From Gaetbulibacter_B jejuensis (GTDB lineage: Bacteria; Bacteroidota; Bacteroidia; Flavobacteriales; Flavobacteriaceae): DNA of 64,000 nt. The notes beneath the pieces were generated by a model. That model was given only the letters and a program-made list of their open reading frames with translations, was not told the origin of the DNA and did no database searches. Numbering within the stretch: the first letter of the stretch is position 1; the number at the start of each line of letters is the position of its first letter. Positions 21,001 to 28,442 of the stretch are shown here, one piece after another. The position numbers were made by a program, and so were the translations under genes. The DNA lies in contig NZ_BAAAGF010000001.1 of the NCBI RefSeq assembly GCF_039524015.1, positions 1,178,001-1,242,000 on the forward strand, given 5' to 3'.

Positions 21001-22741
21001 TGATGCTATAATTGCTTATATTATTGAGCAAATGGCCGAAAAAAGTTATGAAAAAGGTGTATTAACCAACTCTGTTCAGCGTTTAGAATTTAAATTGGCT
21101 CAACATGGCATAAGACAGTTTTCAGGTCATATTAGAGAAATAAATCTAACCAAAAACCTCACCTATAAGGTGGTATTAGATTTTTCTCAACCAAGATCAG
21201 GTAAGGTTAGATTAACAAATTCAATAAAATTTGACCATCTTGAATTACTGTTGGAATCCTTGCGACAGTTTGATGTTAAAGACAGTTTTCAGTTTCCAAA
21301 ATATCTTTATCCATCAGCGGGAAGTTTATATCCCGTTCAGGTTTATTTATACATATCTGAAAATAGTTTAACAGATTTGGATTCCGGTTATTACTATTAT
21401 AATCCTAAGGCACATAGTGTTGTATCTATCAACTCTGATACCAGCAAATCAAATACTGAAACGGATCAAATACTATTAGTAGGTAAAATTGATGCTATTC
21501 AACCAATTTATGGTTCGGCAGCCAAGAGTTTTTGCTTATTGGAAGCAGGTCATATTGCAGGCTTACTTAAAGATGTATCTCGTATTAATAACATAAGTTT
21601 ATCTAAAGTTCATTGTGATAAGGACGTGCTTGGTCAGCTTGATTTGTATCAAGGCTATTTTCTTGCAAGTCATTATAGTTTGGGATATGCAAATGATCAA
21701 ACTCAAGGAAAAAGTAAAGCGATTAATGAGATTTCGATTTTTAGCAGGCAATCCTATCGTAATTTTATTGCTTCTGAAATTCAGCTAGAAGAATTTGCAG
21801 CTTGTTTAGAGAAGTGTATAAAATTTAATTCAGATTGCCATAATATTGCAGTTTATGTTTACTTAAAAGAAGGCATTATTAATGGAATTGAGGAAGGATT
21901 CTACGCCTATGACAGAGAAGTGTTGGAGTTGCAAAAAACGAGTGATAAAAAATTAATAGAGCGTTTATATGACGGACAAAATAGAGACATATATAAAGGT
22001 GCTGGATTTGCAATATTTCTTGTAGCTAAAAGAATTATTGATAATAAAGATAAATCCTCCAGTTTAGATTTCGATAAAGAAGATGTTTTTGATGAAGCAG
22101 GAAGAATTGGTCAAAGTATAAATACATTTTTCCCATTAAGTAATTTAGGAGTATGTGCTATAGGGTATGTAAATACAGATTTGATTCGTGATGCTATGAA
22201 TTTAAAACCAGATGATGAGGTTATTTATAGTTTTCTTGGTGGCAAGATTTCAGCAGAGCAAACACAGTATCGAGATAGTGATCAAACTCCTAAAAGATCT
22301 TCATCCCTCCTAGAAGATGTTAGAAGGAGTCTTGAGAAAAACCTTCCTGAGTATATGATTCCTAATTATATATTACCTATTGAAAAGTTTCCGCTTACGC
22401 AAAATAAAAAGATCAACCGAAAGCTCTTGCCACTACCGGATTTTGGATCTAATAATGAATTTGTAATGCCTAAAGGAACCACAGAAATAGAACTCTGTGA
22501 ATTGATGAGCCCACTACTCAATACTACTGAAATTGGCGCAACTGATGACTTTTTCGAACTTGGTGGAGACTCATTAAAAGCTATGGCATTAATAGCCCGA
22601 ATAAATAAGAATTTTAATGTAAACATAGACTTGAGTGATTTCTTTAGTCGCCCAACAATTAAGGAATTAGGCTTATTTATTCAGTCAATCCAGTTAATCA
22701 GTAAAGATGAATTTGAAAATACGGATAGATATCACGTCTAA
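15020..22741 (+). CDS. NRPS3, two modules: TubC dock-C-A(?)-T-Cy-A(Cys)[Ox]-T
   Basis: I place the start at the ATG at 15020 (2573 residues), because MKITDLLNEIRSAKL opens a TubC docking domain; an in-frame TTG at 14972 would add only 16 odd residues. Module 5: C (HHCISDG, 193-199); A with D707 V708 S711 N750 M778 A780 I804 I812 Y813, a code I cannot assign; carrier GGNS, Ser1057. Module 6: a heterocyclization domain with the DxxxxD signature at D1247 and D1252, the PLSNIQFSYLVGR opening and a VVFTS motif; an A domain with D1756 L1757 Y1760 N1797 L1823 S1825 L1849 I1857 W1858, the cysteine code; an oxidase-like insert (about 2020-2420) with YPSAGSLYPVQ from 2097, as in SagB/McbC and thiazole-forming Ox domains; then a deviant A10 (NKKINR, Lys2464) and carrier GGDS, Ser2518. 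Together these should make a cysteine-derived thiazole. There is no thioesterase or reductase at the C-terminus. Confidence 0.95.
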   Translation: MKITDLLNEIRSAKLYIEVIGDQLKLDVLENKPSDELLTKIRQHKAELISFLKKQNIIEILPVEKSEYYPASSEQKRLFALQELDKQSTVYNLLLSYMLKGKLNIEQIKKTFRQLIERHESFRTELVLDNGVLFQKVNDEVEFNIDYCRNNEQSFEQFLNHFSRPFDLSKAPLLRVGLYMKTELEHIMLIDMHHCISDGVSMAIVMKDFRMLYDELELPIQTIHYKDYAVWKQKKTSEDILKDDKEFWLNQLEGEIPILNLPTDYQRPAIIDYKGDTEEFALDHDTTIDIHRICKENRITLYSFLFSAFKVLLSKYSRQEDIVVGTINAGRDRDELKGIVGMFANTLAIRSNPLDSKRFIDFANELKDICFDAFAHQHFPFEELVGELNVERDLGRNPLFDVLFVLQNMEVEKFAVGNLEVDFFPMDQKYSKFDISLSAQERDNKITFHFEYSTNLFSRETIQRMGSQFCYILKTLSKNIDLLIKDIDLTPQETRLDQIKLFNKNTYSYPQDKTVVHLLEEQAEKTPHHVAVVFENNSLTYSELIQNVDHFASFLLSEGIQKGDIVGLVASRSSELIAAIFGILKVSASYLPVDPSYPQDRIEYVLRDSNVKYILFDTTFEMKGSMHTKKASFNEVLSSTINVHQVSNDLPKPSDLAYIIYTSGSTGNPKGVMVNHYSLTNVLFALNRLYPCLEDDSFLFKTSFCFDVSLSEIFGWLFNGGKLVILENGSEAIPAEIEKTIAKHKVTHINFVPSMFNAILDSIDKNDIGKYDSVKYFMIAGEAFTPELAEKFNALGLAANLENIYGPTEATIYASYYSLKNWNPKTRIPIGKPIDNTQLYVLDDNLKLQTVGILGELYIGGAALARGYINCQELSAEKFISNPYSPNQLLYKTGDLVRWLPCGNIEYFGRIDSQVKVRGYRIDLGEIENAFNSQDAVSESVVVVNEIKGDKYICAYLVLKHEIDVLKIKTSVAGILPSYMLPDFLIQIDIIPLLINGKIDKKALPDPSVKSQQLDIDYRAPSNSTEKELVKIWSENLGINEESISTNSSYFEMGGNSIKLISLLSKINKEFNTDVNLKDLYINKNIKSLSDLISASDQHTENRYPQISHVSEDLHKPFPLSNIQFSYLVGRNSYLELGNVSTHSFWRLDAEADLDKVNTCLNLLIDRHHALRTIVTEQGEQVILGKKTYKISIQDVRTFSKSEQDKISTEIAKRMSHQIFDASKWPLFEISAIQVGHSNYIFFISLDTIVADAYSIELIKDEFKTLYKNANASFDRLTITFRDYIVALNELKESPFYAKDRDFWLNKLSDFPSAPSLPLERNLSEVEKPNFKAIRKTFSVYESNLIKDFSKRGNVSLSTLLLTVYAEVLSYWSNQADLGLNLTFFNRLPFHESINDIVGDFTSLILLDVRLKQGQLFNERITSVQETLLEALDHRLYDGVEFIREISKQRNLAKKAVMPVVFTSALFDASLNFAEIENNTFSFERDRIHIDRGTPTSQVYLDNVVGEQNGRIFLIWNYIEELFSVEDINNMFDMYVAKIYDLIAETTKYTEELNQPVHKLYESYNDTNTEDLQRETTIHELISKQCKLTPDLIAVSLHSQKLTYAELDEQSNKVANYLAEKGVQKADSVCILGERKIETIINILGVLKLGAVYVPLNPENPVNRNNKIQRNCNAQFLLDPQTFQSKIDEFYSNEFELVKVNPDDTAYIIFTSGSTGTPKGVVISHTSAVNTILDINERFNVGVNDRILQISSFSFDLSIYDIFGSLISGAQLVMLNTNKSVEEIVQTLIEDKITIFNAVPSFWKLVVENLPMGQILSHLRHVLLSGDWIPINLARQTIEQFPNLLLTSLGGATEGSIWSIYYPVEKINPDWKSIPYGYPLRNQQFYILNFENEICPVGVKGMLYIGGVGVTKGYLNDQDQTHKSLLNHTTYGLLYKTGDYGVMHPEGYIEFLGREDDQVKIKGHRIELGEIEKNLNSIAQVKDSLVTIYRDDKRDAIIAYIIEQMAEKSYEKGVLTNSVQRLEFKLAQHGIRQFSGHIREINLTKNLTYKVVLDFSQPRSGKVRLTNSIKFDHLELLLESLRQFDVKDSFQFPKYLYPSAGSLYPVQVYLYISENSLTDLDSGYYYYNPKAHSVVSINSDTSKSNTETDQILLVGKIDAIQPIYGSAAKSFCLLEAGHIAGLLKDVSRINNISLSKVHCDKDVLGQLDLYQGYFLASHYSLGYANDQTQGKSKAINEISIFSRQSYRNFIASEIQLEEFAACLEKCIKFNSDCHNIAVYVYLKEGIINGIEEGFYAYDREVLELQKTSDKKLIERLYDGQNRDIYKGAGFAIFLVAKRIIDNKDKSSSLDFDKEDVFDEAGRIGQSINTFFPLSNLGVCAIGYVNTDLIRDAMNLKPDDEVIYSFLGGKISAEQTQYRDSDQTPKRSSSLLEDVRRSLEKNLPEYMIPNYILPIEKFPLTQNKKINRKLLPLPDFGSNNEFVMPKGTTEIELCELMSPLLNTTEIGATDDFFELGGDSLKAMALIARINKNFNVNIDLSDFFSRPTIKELGLFIQSIQLISKDEFENTDRYHV

Positions 22742-23025
22742 ATTTTCAACTGGAAACCGATCAAACCCAGTCTAAAGTTAGAATATACAATCAAGCTTAA
22801 GTTAAATATTTCTAAATCTAAATTAAAGCTAACTGATGAGACTATTTATCATTTCAATCTTAAAGGTGGATTTTTTATGTAGAACTTAGAAATACCCTAA
22901 AGTTTGATAATGATTTAAAACGATTAAAATTAGTTCCCATATTTCTGGTGAAGCATCTCAATACGCATCGAAGACGACTTATTTTTTTGAACCAGCAATA
23001 ATATTTTAGATTAATTTTTTTAAAA

Positions 23026-24732
23026 ATGAAGGTACTATTTATTCCTTGCGCAAAAAAGATTCCATCAGATATGGAAATTAGATTCGGAGATATTCCTAGT
23101 ATAATGGTGCCGATAAACAAAGAGCCAGTATTAAAGAAAATACATGCTTCAGCAAATGAAGTATTCGATTTAATTCTTATACTAACTTATGACAATTCCC
23201 AATTTATAAGTGACTATGTTTCACAAATGAAATTTGATAATGTTCAAATATTAAATATTGATAAGTTAAAAGATATTGGATATACTATTAGCTATGGGTT
23301 GAATTACTTAGAATCACTGTACGGATTAAACACTGTTGAAAATTTAACTATAAATTTTGGCGATACATTGGTTGAAGATTATGACTTCTTTACAAATGAA
23401 AATTTAATAGCTTATGCAGATGTGATTGATTTTGAGAGATGGACAACATTTGAATTTGATGATGGTAGAATTTTAGAAATTCTTGATAAATCAGAAAACG
23501 ATGTTGGAAAAGAATTCTATCATACGTTCATCGGACTTTTTTCTATCAGCGATGTTTTGAAATTCAATAGTTTACTTAAACATTCAATTAAGGACTCTAA
23601 AACAGGCGTAAGTGCTGATAGTTTTTACAACACTATCAAACAGTATAATGAATCATATACGTTCAATTTTTTTCATTCAGGAATGTGGATTGACCTAGGT
23701 CATTCCGATAACTATATGTTTAAAACAAGTGATGAAACCCGGTTTTTTAATTCAATTGAAATTGATAAAAAAAGAGGTATAATAAAAAAAAGCAGTAGTA
23801 ATTGGTTAAAGCTAACTCAAGAAATAGAATGGTATTTAAATATTCCTAAGGATTTAAAATACTTAAGCCCGCAAATACTGGACTATGAGTTAAATACATT
23901 AAAAACTAATGTAAGCCTGGAATACTATAACTATCCAACACTTCAGGAAATTTATGTATTTGGCAACTATTCTATAGATAAATGGAAACTAATTTTTGAG
24001 TCCATATTTTTTATACAGGAAGAATTTTCTCGCTATGCAAAAGCATTTTCGGAGGACGATATTAAGAGTGCAATAACTAAAATGTACGTTGATAAAACGT
24101 TAAACCGCATAGAGGAGTATAAAACAAAAAAACATTTAAAATTATTTTTTGAATCAGATACAATTACAATAAATGGCAAAGCGTATCAATCTTTAAAATA
24201 TTTTGTCGAGAATTTAAGTGAATTAACAAAGGCAATGGGTTTGTATGAAACAACTTATTTTAACCCTATTCATGGCGATTTCTGTTTTTCAAACCTTTTA
24301 TATGACCCCTTAACAAATATTATACGTGTTATTGATCCGCGAGGGTCGTTTGGAGATTTTAAAATTTATGGAGATTCACGTTACGAATATGCGAAAATGT
24401 TTCACTGTATAAACGGTGGATATGATTTAATAATAAAAGATCTTTTTGATCTTAAAATAGTTAATGGCGAAATTGAATATCAAATAAAAAAGACTGAGAA
24501 GCATTCAGTAATTAGAGATTTGTTTATCCATAAAATAAAGGACAAAGTAGAATCCGTTGAACAAATAATATTTATAGAGGCCGTCTTATTTATCAGTATG
24601 ATACCACTTCATAATGATAAGCCAAATCGGCAAGTAGCAATGCTATGTACTGCTTTGAAATTAATGGATTCTATTTTTTCATTCGAGAAATTAACTAACA
24701 ATTTTACACTAAATCAATTAACCTATGATTAA
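23026..24732 (+). CDS. Nucleotidyltransferase-like / aminoglycoside-phosphotransferase-like kinase fusion
   Basis: The protein has 568 residues. The N-terminal ~240 residues look like a sugar-nucleotidyltransferase fold (MKVLFIPCAKK, then IPSIMVPINKEPVL) but with a weak nucleotide loop. The C-terminal half carries kinase signatures of the APH/choline-kinase superfamily: HGDFCFSNLL with H416, G417 and D418, and IDPRG with D437. Proteins of this layout are annotated in capsule and surface-glycan loci. The pair of activities suggests phosphorylation and then NMP activation of a small alcohol or sugar. The stop overlaps the next ATG by 8 bases, so the three genes 23026-25835 form a unit. It could supply an unusual sugar or polar group for the peptide. 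The substrate cannot be read from sequence. Confidence 0.7.
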   Translation: MKVLFIPCAKKIPSDMEIRFGDIPSIMVPINKEPVLKKIHASANEVFDLILILTYDNSQFISDYVSQMKFDNVQILNIDKLKDIGYTISYGLNYLESLYGLNTVENLTINFGDTLVEDYDFFTNENLIAYADVIDFERWTTFEFDDGRILEILDKSENDVGKEFYHTFIGLFSISDVLKFNSLLKHSIKDSKTGVSADSFYNTIKQYNESYTFNFFHSGMWIDLGHSDNYMFKTSDETRFFNSIEIDKKRGIIKKSSSNWLKLTQEIEWYLNIPKDLKYLSPQILDYELNTLKTNVSLEYYNYPTLQEIYVFGNYSIDKWKLIFESIFFIQEEFSRYAKAFSEDDIKSAITKMYVDKTLNRIEEYKTKKHLKLFFESDTITINGKAYQSLKYFVENLSELTKAMGLYETTYFNPIHGDFCFSNLLYDPLTNIIRVIDPRGSFGDFKIYGDSRYEYAKMFHCINGGYDLIIKDLFDLKIVNGEIEYQIKKTEKHSVIRDLFIHKIKDKVESVEQIIFIEAVLFISMIPLHNDKPNRQVAMLCTALKLMDSIFSFEKLTNNFTLNQLTYD

Positions 24733-25114
24733 AGAAGAGAATGTAATTGTTCTGGATATTGACGGAACAATATGTGAAATAAAAGACAAACATGGTTCTT
24801 ATGCCAATGTCAAGCCCAAATATGATGTTGTAAAACGCCTAAAAGAATATAGAAGCAATGGTTTTCATATCATCTTGTTTACGAGTCGGCAAATGAGAAC
24901 ATACCAAGGTAATATAGGGAAAATAAATGCCAATACGGCAAAGGTGGTTTTTAACTGGCTCGACACGAATGAGATTCCTTATGATGAAGTCCATTTTGGT
25001 AAACCATGGTGCGGAAGGAACGGCTTTTATGTGGATGACAAGACTGTAAGGCCAAGTGAATTTGTAAATAAAAATCATTCAGAAATTATGGAACTATTAA
25101 ACAATAAAGCGTAA
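24725..25114 (+). CDS. Small HAD-superfamily phosphatase
   Basis: This 129-residue protein opens with VLDIDGTICEIKD, the DxDGT catalytic motif of HAD phosphohydrolases (nucleophile and acid/base Asp). FTSRQMR gives the motif II Ser/Thr region and YVDDKT the acidic motif IV. It has no cap domain, so it should act on an accessible phosphoester, typically a phosphorylated sugar or its derivative. It starts inside the end of the kinase fusion gene and is followed after one base by a nucleotidyltransferase. That strongly suggests a common pathway making an activated building block. The exact substrate is unknown. Confidence 0.75.
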   Translation: MIKEENVIVLDIDGTICEIKDKHGSYANVKPKYDVVKRLKEYRSNGFHIILFTSRQMRTYQGNIGKINANTAKVVFNWLDTNEIPYDEVHFGKPWCGRNGFYVDDKTVRPSEFVNKNHSEIMELLNNKA

Positions 25115-25115
25115 G

Positions 25116-25835
25116 GTGAAAATTATTATAGCAATGGCTGGTGACGGTCGAAGATTCCTTGATAAAGGTATAAAAATACCCAAATACAAAATTGAGGTTA
25201 ATGATCGAAGTTTATTTGAATGGTCAATACTTTCTTTAAGTAATTTCTTTTCAGATGAATTTATTTTTATTAGTAGAGAAGAAATTTGGGATGGTGAATT
25301 CGTACATGAAATTTGTAGTAAATATAATATTACAAAATTTGAACATGTATTAATACAACAGACAACAAACGGTCAGGCAACTACAGCTATAAAAGCTTCT
25401 CACCTTATTGACCCATCTGATGAAGTTGCCATCTATAATATAGATACCTATGTAAAGCCTGGCAACATTCAAATTAACAGGGAGTCAGGAGTTTCGGGCA
25501 TAATACCTGTCTTTAGAGCAGAAGGGGATAAGTGGAGTTTTGTAGAGGCCGATAAAAACGGTTATGTTAAACAGGTTACCGAGAAAATTAGAATTTCTGA
25601 TATGGCTACTATAGGATTCTATTATTTTTCTTCATGGAGAATATTTACAACTTTTTACGAAAGATATAATCAAAGCATTATTGAAAAATATAATGAAGTT
25701 TACATTGCTCCTATGTATCAATACCTAATTGATGAGGGATTAACTGTCAAAACTTATGTCATCGAATCCAATAGAGTTATTGTTCTAGGAACACCTGAGG
25801 ATATAGACCGGTATAAAAACATACACATTTTTTAA
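25116..25835 (+). CDS. NTP-transferase (sugar/alcohol-phosphate nucleotidyltransferase)
   Basis: This 239-residue protein begins IIIAMAGDGRRF followed by IPKYKIEV, the glycine-rich nucleotide loop and PK motif of the GT-A-like nucleotidyltransferase family. Family members transfer an NMP to a phosphorylated sugar or small alcohol. The start is GTG at 25116, one base after the HAD stop. GTG is preferred because the nucleotide loop lies immediately downstream and the next ATG would remove it. It probably completes the set with the kinase fusion and the phosphatase. A role in NDP-sugar supply for the cluster glycosyltransferases is an inference; a capsule-type pathway is the alternative. Confidence 0.75.
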   Translation: MKIIIAMAGDGRRFLDKGIKIPKYKIEVNDRSLFEWSILSLSNFFSDEFIFISREEIWDGEFVHEICSKYNITKFEHVLIQQTTNGQATTAIKASHLIDPSDEVAIYNIDTYVKPGNIQINRESGVSGIIPVFRAEGDKWSFVEADKNGYVKQVTEKIRISDMATIGFYYFSSWRIFTTFYERYNQSIIEKYNEVYIAPMYQYLIDEGLTVKTYVIESNRVIVLGTPEDIDRYKNIHIF

Positions 25836-25912
25836 ACGTTCCATTGGCATATTATTAGGTGTCTGGATTGGATACTAAAAAAGCATATTTGTAAATAAAT
25901 AAATTTTAAAAC

Positions 25913-28354
25913 ATGATATTAAGTAAACTTTTTAAAATAGCACTTGTAAATAGAAAAAGAAATTTATTTCTCACTATTTCAAATTCAATAGGAATAATAA
26001 TCGGCTTTATGACGTTCAGCATAATGATTCACTATTATTTTTATGAGAAATCATTTGATAAATTTTTTGATCAATACGAAGATATTTATGAGGTTAGATA
26101 TTCCGAGGATGTTGAAGGGAACAAATACTATTGGGCAATTTGCGCACCAGGTTTTGGTCCAGCTCTTAAAAAAGAGTTTCCTGAGGTTAAGAATTTTACA
26201 CGCCTTGCAAGTGATGATGTTGTGACCATTTTTCATGATAATGTATATCATCAAAATGATGTAATCAAGCATGTAGATTCAACCTTCTTTGATGTTTTTT
26301 CATATAAGTTTTTGAAAGGACAAAAAAAGAATGCCCTTAAAGAAATCAATTCTGTTGTTTTAACGGAAAGCTGTGCTTTCAAATATTTTGGACAGGGAAA
26401 TCCGATAGGACAAAGTTTAATAATTAGAAATGCATATGGAGAGCAATTGAATATGATGGTGACTGGTGTAATCGAAGACAATCCTATTAATTCAACAATA
26501 GAATTTGATCTCGTATTATCCAATCAATATTTCTTTAAGAGTCCTGTATTTTCGTTTCTTCCCTCTTCGATGGATGAGTATTTTGGTGCACCAATGATGA
26601 AAACCTATATACAGCTCGAAGAATCGGCTAATATTGAAGATGTAGAAAGCAAGATAGATAATTTCATCGCTAAATATAAAAGTCAAGAATATAATGATAG
26701 AGAATGGGCATTCAAATTTTCAAAAATTGACGATGTACATCTATACTCAAGCTATGCAGATGGCGAAACATTTATTGATGAAACCAGTAATGGGAAGTAT
26801 ATAAAATTCTATTTAATATTAACCCTTTTAGTTATTTCCCTAATAATTATAAACTTTTCAAATTTATATGTTTCAGAAATAAACGAGAGAAAAGATAAGA
26901 TTCTGTTCAGGAATTGGATAGGTGAGAAAAGGAAATATATGTTCGTGCAGTTTCTTTTTGAAAACTTTCTAATTAGCTTTTTCTGCGCAGTAATTGCATT
27001 TCTAATTCTGTATTTAATGCGTGATTTATTAAATACCATTTTTGAAATACAGATTTTTGATGAATTCGTCTATGATAATAAGATTTTATTATTGTTAGGT
27101 ATATTGTTTGTATTAGTAACGGTTTTACCTTCGATAATGGCGTATATAGCCATTGGCATTAAAAACAGAAAGAGTAGAGGTTCTAAAGGAACAATTGCTA
27201 GATCGAAATTCTTTTTTAATATAACAACCATAAGTCAGCTTGTAATTGCCATATTGATAATTGCATTTACACTCACAGTTAGAATGCAGTTCAAGTATCT
27301 TTTTAATAAAAGTACTGGGGTCAATTCAGAAGATATTATTGTTTTAAATCTTCCAACTTTAGATAATTCCTATGAGAAGTACAATAAGTTTAAAATTGAG
27401 CTACTTGAAGATTACGACGTTGAGAAAGTTACAGGAAACAGATATCTTATTTCTGACCGCATATTTAATATTAGGAGAGTTAAATCTAATTTAAGTAACG
27501 ATAATGAGTATGTTCAGTGTTCATTTAGTAAGGTTGACAATGCCTTTTTCGAAACATTTGAAATTCCACTTATAGAAGGTGATTATTTAAAAGAAGGTCA
27601 ACCGAATAATGCCATTATTCTTAATGAAACAGCTCTTAAAAAACTAAAATATAATGATGCTAAAGAAGCTATAGGATCTCTTGTTCAGAGAGGACAAACT
27701 GTAACCTATGAAAAGGAATGGGTTGTTGTGGGTGTCGTAAAAGATTATCATCAAGAACCAATGAGTTTTGATGTTAATCCGCAAATGTTTTTTAATATAA
27801 ATAACTATAAGCAGCCCATAAAGTATATTTATATAAAACTTAATGACAAGAACACTAATGAAACCATATCCCGAATTCAACAGAAGTGGGAAAATTATTT
27901 TCCTCCAAGTCTATTTAAATACAATTTTCTGGATGATGTGTTTTATAATAAGTATGCAAACGAAAGAAGAATTTATACATTAATGCTATTGTTTACAATC
28001 ATATTTATTTGCAATATGTGTCTAAATATGTTTAGTCTTTCATCATTTATAATGAATAGAAAAACTAAATCAATTTCTATTAGAAAGGTATTGGGAGCAA
28101 AAACTCATCACGTTATTTTAAATCTTTTAAAAGACTTCTATCCTCTAATTATTATTTCAGTTGTAATTGCAATACCTTTATTAATCATGTTAATAAAAGA
28201 ATTCCTAAATAGTTATCCATACAGAATTCCTTTCCCTTGGCAGGCAATTGTGGGAACTATTCTATTGTTGATAGTCATCGTTGCAATTTCAATATCTTAT
28301 TTCTTAGTCAAAATTGTAAGAAAAAATCCTGCTGTTGTTCTTAAGGAAGAATAA
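25913..28354 (+). CDS. MacB-like ABC transporter permease (FtsX domains)
   Basis: This 813-residue protein has a first membrane segment at about 17-40, a large extracytoplasmic domain of MacB-core type (about 45-290), a cluster of membrane segments at about 300-455, a second soluble domain and three final segments from about 685. This is the doubled FtsX/MacB_PCD layout typical of Bacteroidota permeases. Such proteins work with a LolD/MacB-type ATPase, a periplasmic adaptor and TolC to expel peptides or antibiotics across the outer membrane. The matching ATPase (30146), TolC (36035) and adaptor (37398) are all in the cluster. The likely cargo is the NRPS product, giving export and self-protection. 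The ATPase is separated from it by the carbamoyltransferase gene. Confidence 0.85.
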   Translation: MILSKLFKIALVNRKRNLFLTISNSIGIIIGFMTFSIMIHYYFYEKSFDKFFDQYEDIYEVRYSEDVEGNKYYWAICAPGFGPALKKEFPEVKNFTRLASDDVVTIFHDNVYHQNDVIKHVDSTFFDVFSYKFLKGQKKNALKEINSVVLTESCAFKYFGQGNPIGQSLIIRNAYGEQLNMMVTGVIEDNPINSTIEFDLVLSNQYFFKSPVFSFLPSSMDEYFGAPMMKTYIQLEESANIEDVESKIDNFIAKYKSQEYNDREWAFKFSKIDDVHLYSSYADGETFIDETSNGKYIKFYLILTLLVISLIIINFSNLYVSEINERKDKILFRNWIGEKRKYMFVQFLFENFLISFFCAVIAFLILYLMRDLLNTIFEIQIFDEFVYDNKILLLLGILFVLVTVLPSIMAYIAIGIKNRKSRGSKGTIARSKFFFNITTISQLVIAILIIAFTLTVRMQFKYLFNKSTGVNSEDIIVLNLPTLDNSYEKYNKFKIELLEDYDVEKVTGNRYLISDRIFNIRRVKSNLSNDNEYVQCSFSKVDNAFFETFEIPLIEGDYLKEGQPNNAIILNETALKKLKYNDAKEAIGSLVQRGQTVTYEKEWVVVGVVKDYHQEPMSFDVNPQMFFNINNYKQPIKYIYIKLNDKNTNETISRIQQKWENYFPPSLFKYNFLDDVFYNKYANERRIYTLMLLFTIIFICNMCLNMFSLSSFIMNRKTKSISIRKVLGAKTHHVILNLLKDFYPLIIISVVIAIPLLIMLIKEFLNSYPYRIPFPWQAIVGTILLLIVIVAISISYFLVKIVRKNPAVVLKEE

Positions 28355-28442
28355 ACTACATAATCAATAAACATAGCCTCTTGAAAAAAAAGTAATGCAT
28401 TTGGGGGCTTTCTACGAAAAAAATAAAGCAATATAAAATATT

